The notes beneath the pieces were generated by a model, which saw nothing but the letters and a program-made list of their open reading frames with translations, searched no databases and was not told where the DNA came from. Below are positions 47,658 to 56,333 of a stretch of 56,333 nt of DNA, piece after piece. Numbering within the stretch: position 1 is the first letter of the stretch; each line of letters starts with the position of its first letter. Made by a program: the position numbers and the translations under genes. Source of the DNA: Oscillospiraceae bacterium (GTDB taxonomy: Bacteria; Bacillota; Clostridia; Oscillospirales; Oscillospiraceae); assembly GCA_902793285.1 (NCBI GenBank), contig CADBCV010000018.1, positions 1-56,333 of the forward strand, read 5' to 3'.

Positions 47658-50066
47658 TCATGCCGTCTCCTCGCTGACGTGGATATCCGTCAGCGCGCAC
47701 TCATCGCCGGTGAGGGCGACATAGAGCTCCCCGATCTCATCCCGGATCGTGGTCCGGCTGCGGATCGCAATGCCGAGATTCTCCGTATCCACGGTGACAA
47801 GGTTTCCGTCCCTGCGGATCGTGACGGTGCAGTCAAGCCCCTGCTTGTTCTGCTCCTTCCAGGCGTTCCAGCCCGCGAAGTCCCGGGTATGGTTGATCTG
47901 CACCTCGTTTTCGGCGTGCTCGTCAGATTCCCAGCTCTCCCCGTCGAGGCGCAGAAGCAGAAACTCCCGGTAGCCCTCGCCGTCGGTTTCCCCGTCGGCG
48001 GAGGTAAAGACGCTCACAAACGGGCAGTGCCAGACAAGCCGCGCCATCGGCAGGCTCTGCGTGTGAAAGCGGAGCGTCAGCTCCGCCCCGAGCGGGACGC
48101 TTTTGGTCGACCGGGTGCGCCAGCCGTCGATCTGCACGTTGGGGACGTCCCCCTCCGGGCAGCCTCGGATGTAACTGATCTCCTCGGCGATGCGGGGGAT
48201 GCTGTCTGTCGAAGCGCTGCTCTCCTCGCGTTCGGTGCGGATGTTGCTGATCATGCAGTGCTCGCCCGTGAGCGCGAGATAGGAAAAGCGCACGTTGTCC
48301 GGCAGGGCGACAATCGTCTCCGTGCCGCTCTCCTCGTTTGAGAAGCAGATGCGCGCGTGGTCCCCGACGCGGACGGCCTCCACCGTGTAGCTCACGAAGT
48401 GGCTGTGGGCCCGGGATTGGATGCTCTTTTTGTGCTGCTGAATATGCCGGGTGTGCGTCTCCATGCGACGCGCCCCCTCGCAGAGCGGCTGGCTGCCGAA
48501 TTTGATTTGACCGTACTCAAAGTAGAGCAGGGCCTTCCGCTTGTCCTCCTCCTCATGCACGCGGGCGTCCAGCGCGTCGAAGAGGATCAGCGTCGGCAGA
48601 CTCTCCGCCGCGGAATACCCCTCGTCCGGCTTACAGTAGAACGTGAGGCGCATCCGCTTGTCGTTGATCGGGATGCCCACCGTACAGTCATGATAGATCC
48701 GCTCACAGCGGAGCCGGGTGCTAAAGGCGTCGTCCGGCCCCGTCTCCCGCTCGCGCATATGGTACTCGGTATCGAGGTCAATGAGATGCAGCATGATTTT
48801 CGCATACTGGGGGTCAAACTGCGTCCCCATGCCCTTGACGAGCTCCTCGCGCACCGTCTGCTGGGGAATCGGATCACGGTAGCTGCGCTTGGAGGTCATG
48901 GCGTCATAGGCGTCCGCCACGGCGATGATGCGCGCGATGTCCGGGATATCCTCGCCCTTCAGCCCCTCCGGGTAGCCGCGCCCATCATAGCGCTCATGGT
49001 GGAAGTGCGCGCCGATGCTGAGATAGGGCGACTCGCGGATGGTGGAGAGGATCTGGTTGCCGTAGACGGGGTGGAGCTTGATCTGATTAAACTCCTCGTC
49101 TGTCAGCCTGCCGTCCTTGTTGATGATGGCGTCAGAAATGCCGATCTTGCCCACGTCATGCAGAAGCGCCGCAAAATAGATCTTGTCGCACTCCTCGTCC
49201 GTCTTGCCGGCCTCCTTCGCGATCTGTGCGGAGTACATGGCCACGCGGGCGGAGTGGCCGTGGGTATACTCGTCCTTGGCGTCGATGGCGGCCGCCAGCG
49301 CCTCCGCCGTCTGCTCGAACAGGGCGTGGGCCTGCTCCTGCTTCTCCCGGTAAAATTCGATCTCCCGCTTCCGGGCGCGCTCCACCTCGCGGCCCATATC
49401 CTGCAGGGCGAAGATATACAGGAGCGCCGACAGGGCGACGATGGTCATGTTGTTCAGGGACACGCCGTACACAAAGAGCTGGCAGATCGCAGCCGCGACG
49501 GAGAGCGCCGTGAACAGCAGCAGCGATGTGCGCATATTGCGGGACAGCCGCTTGTAGTACTGCACGATAACCGACATCTGCAGGAGTATCATGATCATCG
49601 GGATCATATAGCACACAACGAAGCCCGGCTCGCGCTGATACCGGTTCATCTCATCAAAGGTGTAATAAAAGCCGGTGAACTGGGAGATGATGACGAGCGC
49701 GAAGCCCACGAGCGTGAGCCACTTCACGGCCCGGAGCCGCCGCGGGGCCTTCTCCAACCCGCCCTCATGCGTGAAGAGATCGACGAGATAAAGGTCGAAG
49801 CTGTAGATCACGGCGAGGGTCAGGAAGAACACCAGGAAATTGCTGATGCGCACCATCCACCAGCCGAGGTCGCTCGTATCGCCGCGGAAGATATAGGCCC
49901 GCCGGTCTGCGATCACGAGGAACATGGCGCAGATTTCAAGCTGCATCAGCGCGAGCTTTCGCTTCTCCGAGATCGTATTCGTCATGTAGATGAGTAGCGT
50001 GATGATGCCGCAGATACCGCTTAAAAGCAGCATGATGTCTGCCTGATATTGTTTTAAGAGTTCCAT
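47658..50066 (-). CDS. Membrane HD-GYP protein with a duplicated beta-rich C-terminal half
   Basis: The 802-residue protein has seven or so membrane helices (residues 10-220), a short linker helix, an HD-GYP domain (250-445) with TAEALAAAIDAKDEYTHGHS, LLHDVGKIG (His303-Asp304) and HHERYDGRGYP (356-366), all catalytic residues intact, so c-di-GMP hydrolysis is expected. Residues about 450-802 are beta-rich and contain two related modules ending YLALTGEHCMISNIRTERE and YVALTGDECALTDIHVSEE. They resemble ConA/laminin-G-like jelly rolls by pattern only. Such a tail after HD-GYP is unusual, and with this topology it would be cytoplasmic if the HD-GYP is. It has its own transcript. Confidence 0.85.
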   Translation of the reverse strand: MELLKQYQADIMLLLSGICGIITLLIYMTNTISEKRKLALMQLEICAMFLVIADRRAYIFRGDTSDLGWWMVRISNFLVFFLTLAVIYSFDLYLVDLFTHEGGLEKAPRRLRAVKWLTLVGFALVIISQFTGFYYTFDEMNRYQREPGFVVCYMIPMIMILLQMSVIVQYYKRLSRNMRTSLLLFTALSVAAAICQLFVYGVSLNNMTIVALSALLYIFALQDMGREVERARKREIEFYREKQEQAHALFEQTAEALAAAIDAKDEYTHGHSARVAMYSAQIAKEAGKTDEECDKIYFAALLHDVGKIGISDAIINKDGRLTDEEFNQIKLHPVYGNQILSTIRESPYLSIGAHFHHERYDGRGYPEGLKGEDIPDIARIIAVADAYDAMTSKRSYRDPIPQQTVREELVKGMGTQFDPQYAKIMLHLIDLDTEYHMRERETGPDDAFSTRLRCERIYHDCTVGIPINDKRMRLTFYCKPDEGYSAAESLPTLILFDALDARVHEEEDKRKALLYFEYGQIKFGSQPLCEGARRMETHTRHIQQHKKSIQSRAHSHFVSYTVEAVRVGDHARICFSNEESGTETIVALPDNVRFSYLALTGEHCMISNIRTEREESSASTDSIPRIAEEISYIRGCPEGDVPNVQIDGWRTRSTKSVPLGAELTLRFHTQSLPMARLVWHCPFVSVFTSADGETDGEGYREFLLLRLDGESWESDEHAENEVQINHTRDFAGWNAWKEQNKQGLDCTVTIRRDGNLVTVDTENLGIAIRSRTTIRDEIGELYVALTGDECALTDIHVSEETA

Positions 50067-50221
50067 GGAATCGTGCTCCTTGTCTCCTGTGCAAGCAGGC
50101 GCAGGCGCCTCTGTGCCGCGGGATCGGAATGCTCTGCTGCAGTCTGTTTATTAAAGAGAAATTTTATCACATCTTATCCAACCAAGTTCCAGCAAAAGTG
50201 CTGTGATGGCATGTCTCCGGC

Positions 50222-50277
50222 AAAAAAACGCGAAACTCCCCGGCAGCTCCGTCCTCTTGGCGGCAGATCTGCCGGGG
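50222..50277 (-). terminator. Terminator of the Pro/Thr-rich lipoprotein gene
   Basis: CCCCGGCAG (50238-50246) pairs perfectly with CTGCCGGGG (50269-50277) over a 22-nt loop, and the minus strand continues AGTTTCGCGTTTTTTT. Confidence 0.75.
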
Positions 50278-50287
50278 AACACTGTAT

Positions 50288-51217
50288 TCAGGCCGGGATG
50301 AGCACGGTGTCCTCTCCGGTCTGGTCGTTATACCAGTGGAGCTTGCCGTCCTGCATATAGAAGCTGCCGGTGCCGCCGAAAGCCTCCTCCGTGACGGTGA
50401 AGCTGGTGCCGTCGTCGTTATAGGTCTCGACCCAGGAGTGGCCGTCGTCATAGACCAGGATATCGTCCCGGTAGACGTTCGCGGTCATCTGCCAGTAATA
50501 ACATTGCCAGGCGGAGCCGGACCAGCGGATGTTCACGTTCATGCTCCCCTCGCCGCGATAGGAAAACTCCACCGTGCAGCGGCCGGCGATCTCCTCCGCC
50601 CAGCGCCCCTCAAAGCCGGTGCGGCGCACAGCGGGCGTCGCAAGCTGCGACGGCAGGACCGTGATGAGCGCCGTGCCCGTGTTCACGGAGCCGGCGCTGT
50701 TTGAGAAGCGGCAGTAGACTCTCACGCCGTTGAGCGCCTCGGGGATGCCCTCGAGCGTCAGGTCCTTGGTGTTGCCGCCGATGATTTTAAGCCCCGGGAA
50801 CTGGTCCAGCAGAGCGAGATAGCTCACGTCCATGCTGCCGTCCGGGCTGACGAAGTGCCACTCGGCAAGCTCCGCGTTCTCATAGCGCGTGACGAACTGG
50901 CACTTGCCGCCCGCCGCCACGGTCTCGTCGGTGGGGTTCTTGGTGATCCGCGGGACATTGGCGATCACCTGCACCGGCGTGGGCGCCGGCGTCGGCGGCA
51001 GCGTGGGAACAGGCGTCGGAACGGGTGTGGGGGCGGGCGTGGGTACCGGTGTCGGAACGGGCGTCGGCGCGAGTGTCGGCGCCGCGGTCGGGATCGGGTC
51101 CGGCGTCGGCGCCGCGGTGATATTGACGACCTCGGGCGCCTTCTCCCGCCTTGCGCAGGAAGTGAGCGCCAGAAGCGCGAGGATCAGGCACAGGATCAAA
51201 AGCAGTTTCTTTTTCAT
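50288..51217 (-). CDS. Lipoprotein with a Pro/Thr spacer and an Ig-like domain
   Basis: The 309-residue protein has a lipoprotein signal with lipobox LTSC (Cys21), a spacer of about 45 residues built from PTP/PVPTP units (residues about 37-82), an Ig-like domain (about 85-185, with ITKNPTDETVAAGGKCQFVT and GVRVYCRFSNSAGSVNTG), and a C-terminal module of about 110 residues with many Trp and Tyr (WQCYYWQMTANVYRDD). The spacer would lift the domains through the cell wall. A role in binding is inference. The gene is on the same strand as the kinase-like gene and the HD-GYP gene; a terminator separates it from the latter. Confidence 0.85.
   Translation of the reverse strand: MKKKLLLILCLILALLALTSCARREKAPEVVNITAAPTPDPIPTAAPTLAPTPVPTPVPTPAPTPVPTPVPTLPPTPAPTPVQVIANVPRITKNPTDETVAAGGKCQFVTRYENAELAEWHFVSPDGSMDVSYLALLDQFPGLKIIGGNTKDLTLEGIPEALNGVRVYCRFSNSAGSVNTGTALITVLPSQLATPAVRRTGFEGRWAEEIAGRCTVEFSYRGEGSMNVNIRWSGSAWQCYYWQMTANVYRDDILVYDDGHSWVETYNDDGTSFTVTEEAFGGTGSFYMQDGKLHWYNDQTGEDTVLIPA
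50985..51110 (-). repeat. Low-complexity coding repeat (Pro-Thr spacer)
   Basis: GGCGTCGG/GGTGTCGG-type hexamer-like units repeat on the plus strand, encoding alternating Pro-Thr-Pro-Val/Ala on the minus strand inside the lipoprotein gene. Slippage could change spacer length. Confidence 0.75.
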
Positions 51218-51289
51218 TTTCTCTATAACCTCATCATCAGAAGTACAAGCATTATACTCCCGATCAGAGAAGAAAGCTACTTCTATTTT

Positions 51290-52345
51290 TTATTCCCGGG
51301 CGCGCGGGTCGAAAAGCTCCGGCGGCAGGCAGGAGGCGAGGCCCGTGAGGATCGTGTCGTCGCTCTGCTCGTATTGGGGGACTGCGGCCTGGAGCGTACT
51401 GATCCCCCGCGCGAGGCTGAGCGACACCCGCACCGCCGTGCCGATCCCCTCCCGGCTCTCCAGCAGCAGCGTCCCGCCGTGGAGCCTTGCGACCTCCCGC
51501 GCCGCCGTGAGGCCGAGCCCCGGGCCGCGCTGCAGATCCGTGAGGGCGCCGCCAAAGCGGTAGCGCTCCAGTACCGTGTGCAGCCGGTCGCTCGGGATGC
51601 CGCAGCCGTCGTCATCCACCGAGAGGATGGCCTGCTCTCCCGCGCTGCGCAGGGTCACGCGAATACGGGTGCAGCCCCCGGCGTGCAGGATGCAGTTGGA
51701 GAGCAGGTTCAGCGCGAGGTTCTGCAGGAGCCCGGTATCCCCCAGCACCGACAGGCTCCCCGGCGCACTGAAGCCGATTTCCGGCCCGGGCGTCATCACG
51801 CGCACCGTATCGATCAGATCGCGCAGCAGCCCCACAAGATCGAACGCCTGGGGCTGAAACGGGAGACTCGCGTCCTCTGCGCCGCGGATGATCGTGAGAT
51901 TCTGGAGCGTGCGGTTGACGCGGTAGAGACTCTGCGAGATGCTGCAGAGTGCGCGGAGCGCCCCCGTGTCCTCCGGGCGCAGGCGGTTTTGCAGCAGCGA
52001 GACGCAGACGCCGAGCTGCATGAGCTCGTTTCTCAGGGCGTAGAAGAAGGCGTCCCCCAAGAGCTGGCGCGCGCTGACGCAGGGCGAGAGGAACACCACG
52101 CGCATCCCCTCCATGCTCCGGACGCGCAGAAGCACGCGCTTTCCCGAAAGCTCCGTCTCCCCGACGAAGGCGGGCGCCTGCATCCCGGCAACCGCCGGCC
52201 CCAGGATCTTTTCCAGGCTCTCATCCCGCACATCCCGCCCCAACAGGGCGCCGGCGGCATCGTTTGCGTACAGGATCTTTCCGCCCCTGGCAAGAAGCGC
52301 AGGCTCTCCGGACAGTGCAAGGACCTCGGCGGACAGTTGAATCAT
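51290..52345 (-). CDS. Soluble histidine-kinase-like protein lacking the phosphoacceptor histidine
   Basis: The 351-residue protein has no membrane segment. It has a PAS-like N-terminus (residues 1-85, GKILYANDAAGALLGRDV), a helical DHp-like pair (about 90-160) and a complete HATPase_c domain (about 190-315) with NLLSNCILHAGG (N box), DDDGCGIP (G1) and GPGLGLTAAREVARLHGGTL (G2). Where kinases have S-H-E-L, this reads LRNELMQLG, with Asn106 in place of His. It therefore cannot autophosphorylate in the normal way; it may act on a partner, or as a phosphatase or scaffold. The start at ATG 52345 follows GGGAGGGATCGCC. No response regulator is adjacent. Confidence 0.85.
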   Translation of the reverse strand: MIQLSAEVLALSGEPALLARGGKILYANDAAGALLGRDVRDESLEKILGPAVAGMQAPAFVGETELSGKRVLLRVRSMEGMRVVFLSPCVSARQLLGDAFFYALRNELMQLGVCVSLLQNRLRPEDTGALRALCSISQSLYRVNRTLQNLTIIRGAEDASLPFQPQAFDLVGLLRDLIDTVRVMTPGPEIGFSAPGSLSVLGDTGLLQNLALNLLSNCILHAGGCTRIRVTLRSAGEQAILSVDDDGCGIPSDRLHTVLERYRFGGALTDLQRGPGLGLTAAREVARLHGGTLLLESREGIGTAVRVSLSLARGISTLQAAVPQYEQSDDTILTGLASCLPPELFDPRARE

Positions 52346-52411
52346 GGCGATCCCTCCCGATAAGATATTCCGCGCCCACTGTGTACTGCGGCGCAGCATG
52401 ATCATAAGCGC

Positions 52412-52440
52412 ATTATAGCAGCATTGGGCAAAATGAACAA
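52412..52440 (-). promoter_or_regulatory. Promoter of the kinase-like gene
   Basis: TTGTTC (52435-52440) and TATAAT (52412-52417) on the minus strand, 17-bp spacer, extended -10 TGC. Confidence 0.75.
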
Positions 52441-52665
52441 GGAAAAAGACAAAACCTGGGAAACGCATTTTTGAAGCTTCGTCAGAAGTTCAGATTTCTG
52501 TGGCGATTTCCGTTTTCCGATCTTGCTGTATTTTTCATTTCCGTTCCTGTGATTTACATTTTCTGTAAAACTATGCGCATTGCTCTTCACGATTGCAGGG
52601 CTTGCGTATAAAATTAGATAATCTTGGTAAAGCATGAAAAAGTTCAGCAAAAATTTGCTTTGCTA

Positions 52666-52694
52666 TTGCACGAACGAATACGGAATGGTAAGAT
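52666..52694 (+). promoter_or_regulatory. Promoter of the secreted repeat-protein gene
   Basis: TTGCAC (52666-52671) and TAAGAT (52689-52694), 17-bp spacer, extended -10 TGG. It leaves a leader of about 55 nt ending in AGGAGGTG. Confidence 0.7.
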
Positions 52695-52756
52695 GACAGT
52701 GGTTTTGAAACCATTCTTTCAAACGCGGATAACCAACTATCAGGAGGTGCTTCATC

Positions 52757-55372
52757 ATGTGCAAATCCCTGCGATGGTCCATGGCGTTTTTCCTGTGTCT
52801 GCTTCTGCTGGCAGCTCTTGCCCCCGTGTCATGGGCGGACAGCCTGCAGGATCTGCAGGCCGCGGTAAACAGCGGCGCCGCCGAATTCACCCTCACCGGG
52901 GACACGGTGATCCCTGCCGGTGTGAACGTCGACGCGTCCACCACGCTGATCCGCGTTCCTGCGGGCAAAACCCTCACCGTCAACGGCAAACTTACCGTCA
53001 GCGATTTCACCCTCTCCTGGAATGAAGACGGGGAGTCCGGCAGCCTTCTCATCCCCGAGGGCGGCGAGGTACACCTGACACAGCGGATAGGAGTTGCCAA
53101 TGTCTTCTGGGACGATTGTCTGGAGAACGGCAGCGCCTCCCGCTTTACGTATGACAGCGGCGCCGGCTTTGAGCTCTGGCGCTGGGTGGAGGAGCCCGGC
53201 GACGGCACGTTCGGGCTCGCGCGTGCCTTCCAGGACGCGCAGAACTACTGTGCGAACAGGCCGCATCTGCATTTCTGCGCGGACCTCGGCTTCCCGTGGA
53301 CCGTGGAGCAGGAGACGACAATTCCCGCCTGCGTCACCGTCAACTCCAGCGACGACGATATACGCGTTAAGGCCTCGCTCGTGAATAACGGCGCGATCGT
53401 TCTCGGCGATTCGACCCGCGTTATCGTATACGAAGGCGGCAGCTACAGCGGCAGCGGTCAGATCGTGCGCGAAGGGCAGACCGCCGACGTCGTGTACTTC
53501 AGCGCAACCGACGCTTTCGTCGAGGCCTGCTCGCAGAGCTATAACGAGAAAAGCACCTATTTCGTCCCGGAGGGGAGCAGCATTGTGATCGATGAGGATC
53601 TGACGATCCCCGCGAATCTCAGCGTCATGGCCATCGGCTCCGGCATAGAGCTTGAGGGCGCCGCCCTCACAATAGACGGGGAGCTCATATGCTCGGCGTT
53701 CACCGATAACGGCAGCGTGACTGTGGGCGCGAACGCCCTGCTGTACGTGGAGCGCAGCTTCGACATCGGCACGGGGACCCTGACGCTCAGCGGCACATTG
53801 AGCATTGAGCACGACGCCTTCAACCCGGCCACGCTGCAATGGGGACAGAATTTCTTCCAGAACGAGGGCTCGCTCCTGGACGTCTCCTTCAACGTCTTCA
53901 CCGAAGCGGAGATGCGGAAGATCATGTTCGACGGCACGCACTCCTTCGGCAGCGGCTTTCGCAGGAGCTTCTGGATGCTGTCCCCCTGGACCCTGTCGGC
54001 CGATCTCACCCTCCCCGCGGAGACGCGGCTTTGCGTCGCCTACGGCAGGGGCTATGAGGGTTCGCTCCTGATCCCCGCGGGCATGACCCTGACTATCCCG
54101 CAGGGTGCGGAGCTCTACGCCCGCGGCGCGGGACCTGAGAGCCAGGAAGCCGTTGTGGACGTCCGGGGCGCGCTTGTGAATAACGGCAGCATCGAGCTCG
54201 ACTGGGGCGACACGCTGGGCGACATCGCCCTGAGCGGAAGCGGCAGCTACAGCGGCAGCGGCGCCGTTACGCGCGGCGGAGAGCCTTATGATCTCGCGGC
54301 GGAGCACGCGGCCTATGCCGCCCTCGCCGCAGCCTGCTCGCAAAGCTACGCCGAGCCCACGGAATATGACATGGAGGGCGTGCACAATTTCACGATCCGC
54401 AACTCCCTCACCATCCCCGCGAACCTGAGGGTGTTCGCCATCGACACGACCTTTGAGGTCCCGTCCTCCGGCTCTCTCACGATCGCGGACGGCGGCGAGC
54501 TCATTGCAGGCGGTCTCGCGTCTCTGGGGCAGACGACGGTCGACGGCTCGCTCCACCTCGAGAACGACTGCCGCGTCCTGGATAATCCCATTGTCGTCAG
54601 CGGCGACGTCGTCATGACCCTGGACGCCTGGGTGAATCTGATGATCTTCAGCAACGCGTCCGGTCCGGATGACACGGCGGCGAAATTCTCCTTTGTGAGC
54701 GACGGCGCCCTGCTGGACATCTGGTATGATATAATCGACGAAGCGGACGTCGCGGCCTCTCTGGATTTCCCCATGTTCCACATCTCCCACGTCCGGGAGA
54801 CGCTATGCCTCACCTTCCCCTGGACGCTGGATCATGACCGCGTGCTGGATACGGACCGGCGCCTGCTGCTCCACTACGGCGGCGATGCGACCGGCATGCT
54901 CACCATCCCCGCGGGCATGACGCTGGAGATCCCGCAGGGCAGCGAGCTCTTCGCCCGCGGCAGGACGGAGAACGAGCAGGATCCCGCCATCGTACGCGTC
55001 GAGGGCGTCCTGATCAACAACGGCGTCCTGACCCTGCAGTACACCCGCGCGGGCCTTGCGGACGTGGCGCTCATCAACGGCGGCGTCTATGCGGGCAAGG
55101 GCACGGTCACCCGCGGCGGCGAGCCCTTTGCCATCTGGAACGACCACCGCGAGGCATTCCTCGTTCTTCCCGCCGATCTGGAGACGATCGGGTCGGAGGC
55201 GCTCGCCGGCGGCGCTTTCTTCTCCGTCTACATCCCGGAGGGCGCCGTGTCGATCGCGGACGATGTCTTCGGCGGCGCGGAGCGCATGATCGTCTACGGC
55301 GTGCCCGGCAGTGCGGCCGAGCGCTTTGCCGCGGAGCGCGGATTTCTCTTCGCGCCGGTCGCGTCCGCGTGA
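52757..55372 (+). CDS. Secreted protein with three ~270-residue repeats and a BspA-like C-terminus
   Basis: The 871-residue protein has a signal peptide (about 1-27, ending SWA-DS) and no anchor that I can see. It consists of three long repeats of roughly 267-280 residues; each ends in a GGSYSGSGQIVREG-like motif (near residues 226, 493 and 773: GGSYSGSG, SGSYSGSG, GGVYAGKG). Between these are short beta-strand turns such as LTIPANLRVFAI and GALVNNGSIEL, pointing to a beta-helix or solenoid fold. The last 60 residues (DLETIGSEALAGGAFFSVYI, AERFAAERGFLF) resemble LRR_5/BspA-type leucine-rich repeats. Function is unknown; adhesion or polymer binding is a guess. AGGAGGTG precedes the ATG. Confidence 0.82.
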   Translation: MCKSLRWSMAFFLCLLLLAALAPVSWADSLQDLQAAVNSGAAEFTLTGDTVIPAGVNVDASTTLIRVPAGKTLTVNGKLTVSDFTLSWNEDGESGSLLIPEGGEVHLTQRIGVANVFWDDCLENGSASRFTYDSGAGFELWRWVEEPGDGTFGLARAFQDAQNYCANRPHLHFCADLGFPWTVEQETTIPACVTVNSSDDDIRVKASLVNNGAIVLGDSTRVIVYEGGSYSGSGQIVREGQTADVVYFSATDAFVEACSQSYNEKSTYFVPEGSSIVIDEDLTIPANLSVMAIGSGIELEGAALTIDGELICSAFTDNGSVTVGANALLYVERSFDIGTGTLTLSGTLSIEHDAFNPATLQWGQNFFQNEGSLLDVSFNVFTEAEMRKIMFDGTHSFGSGFRRSFWMLSPWTLSADLTLPAETRLCVAYGRGYEGSLLIPAGMTLTIPQGAELYARGAGPESQEAVVDVRGALVNNGSIELDWGDTLGDIALSGSGSYSGSGAVTRGGEPYDLAAEHAAYAALAAACSQSYAEPTEYDMEGVHNFTIRNSLTIPANLRVFAIDTTFEVPSSGSLTIADGGELIAGGLASLGQTTVDGSLHLENDCRVLDNPIVVSGDVVMTLDAWVNLMIFSNASGPDDTAAKFSFVSDGALLDIWYDIIDEADVAASLDFPMFHISHVRETLCLTFPWTLDHDRVLDTDRRLLLHYGGDATGMLTIPAGMTLEIPQGSELFARGRTENEQDPAIVRVEGVLINNGVLTLQYTRAGLADVALINGGVYAGKGTVTRGGEPFAIWNDHREAFLVLPADLETIGSEALAGGAFFSVYIPEGAVSIADDVFGGAERMIVYGVPGSAAERFAAERGFLFAPVASA

Positions 55373-55470
55373 GTCGGTTTCTGGGCAAAGTGTACAAGAT
55401 GAGCAGAGAAAAATGCGCGCTTTCGGTTGAATTTTCGGCACCAAAAGGGAAAAAACCCTGCTGTTTGAAC

Positions 55471-55500
55471 TTGATTTTTATGAATAGTATATGTTATTAT
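55471..55500 (+). promoter_or_regulatory. Promoter of gap
   Basis: TTGATT (55471-55476) and TATTAT (55495-55500), 18-bp spacer, extended -10 TGT. An overlapping TTGAAC-17-TATATG (55465-55493) is an alternative. The leader would be about 87 nt. Confidence 0.6.
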
Positions 55501-55575
55501 GTTTAGGCTATGACAGCGGATCGCCACTCCCGGCAGAAAAAGGCAATTCGTATCATAAAAGTCAGTCTACTATAA

Positions 55576-56333
<758 letters not shown>

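Larger units (their letters stand above)
52346..52756. other. 411-bp AT-rich intergenic region with divergent promoters
   Basis: This gap separates the divergent kinase-like and secreted-protein genes. It carries one promoter on each strand (52412-52440 minus, 52666-52694 plus). The middle, about 52450-52650, is distinctly AT-rich with no convincing ORF; short frames there lack ribosome binding sites. I see no RNA structure I can support. Confidence 0.6.

Noticed and set aside
48357-49997. 546-codon plus-strand frame opposite the HD-GYP gene
   Set aside because: Antisense shadow; no start signals or motifs.
50985-51110. Regular short repeats considered as a CRISPR array or microsatellite
   Set aside because: They are in-frame Pro-Thr codons of a lipoprotein spacer, with no repeat-spacer structure.

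Overview
The window looks like chromosomal DNA of a GC-rich, low-complexity-poor gut-type Firmicute, most likely an Oscillospirales/Oscillospiraceae-like Clostridium relative. This is inference from gene content: a dgt-dnaG-rpoD block, holB followed by ricT, HemZ, a YlmC-type PRC-barrel protein, a CarD-type regulator, sigma-A promoters of TTGnnn-17-TATAAT type, and many short palindromic intergenic repeats of the kind that litter these genomes. I see no rRNA, tRNA, CRISPR array or intact insertion sequence.

Layout. 1-4650: an AT-rich small membrane protein gene, a 41-codon DUF4062 relic and a large VWA surface protein with seven tandem repeats, bracketed by inverted copies of a ~120-bp structured element. 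4901-8552: a family I CoA-transferase and a Tat-exported FMN/FAD reductase. 8818-10280: ribosomal protein bL31 and a MalY/PatB-type aminotransferase. 10489-14689: rpoD, dnaG and a dGTPase gene. 14883-19634: a coiled-coil protein, an IMPACT protein with hflX, a lipoprotein, a YlmC-like protein and an EamA exporter. 19818-24992: polyphosphate genes (two-domain PPK2 then PPK1) and a ROK sugar kinase. 25115-27808: larB-larE-larC for the nickel-pincer cofactor, divergent from an EamA-VOC-dapF-nucleotidyltransferase run. 30839-33381: two tandem CNNM/CorC proteins. 33561-35712: holB-ricT. 35913-40879: an orphan oligopeptide-type binding lipoprotein overlapping a Cache-HAMP-GGDEF(degenerate)-EAL-PAS protein. 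41184-46759: EamA, a uridine-kinase-like protein with hemZ, CarD, ychF. 46945-47549: a RelB/RelE-type toxin-antitoxin pair. 47658-52345: a membrane HD-GYP protein with an unusual C-terminal half, a Pro/Thr-rich lipoprotein and a histidine-kinase-like protein without the phosphoacceptor histidine. 52757-55372: a secreted threefold-repeat protein. 55594-end: gap, cut by the window edge.

How it fits together. Housekeeping genes dominate, but two stretches look like second-messenger signalling: the binding protein plus EAL protein (35913-40879) and the HD-GYP / kinase-like stretch (47658-52345). Both contain phosphodiesterase-type c-di-GMP domains, and neither has an adjacent active GGDEF enzyme, so this chromosomal region is biased towards c-di-GMP removal. 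The best candidates for something undescribed are the substrate-binding-protein/EAL pair, the HD-GYP protein with duplicated C-terminal beta-rich modules, the His-less kinase, and the nested mobile palindromic repeats, for which the window holds both a filled and an empty site.
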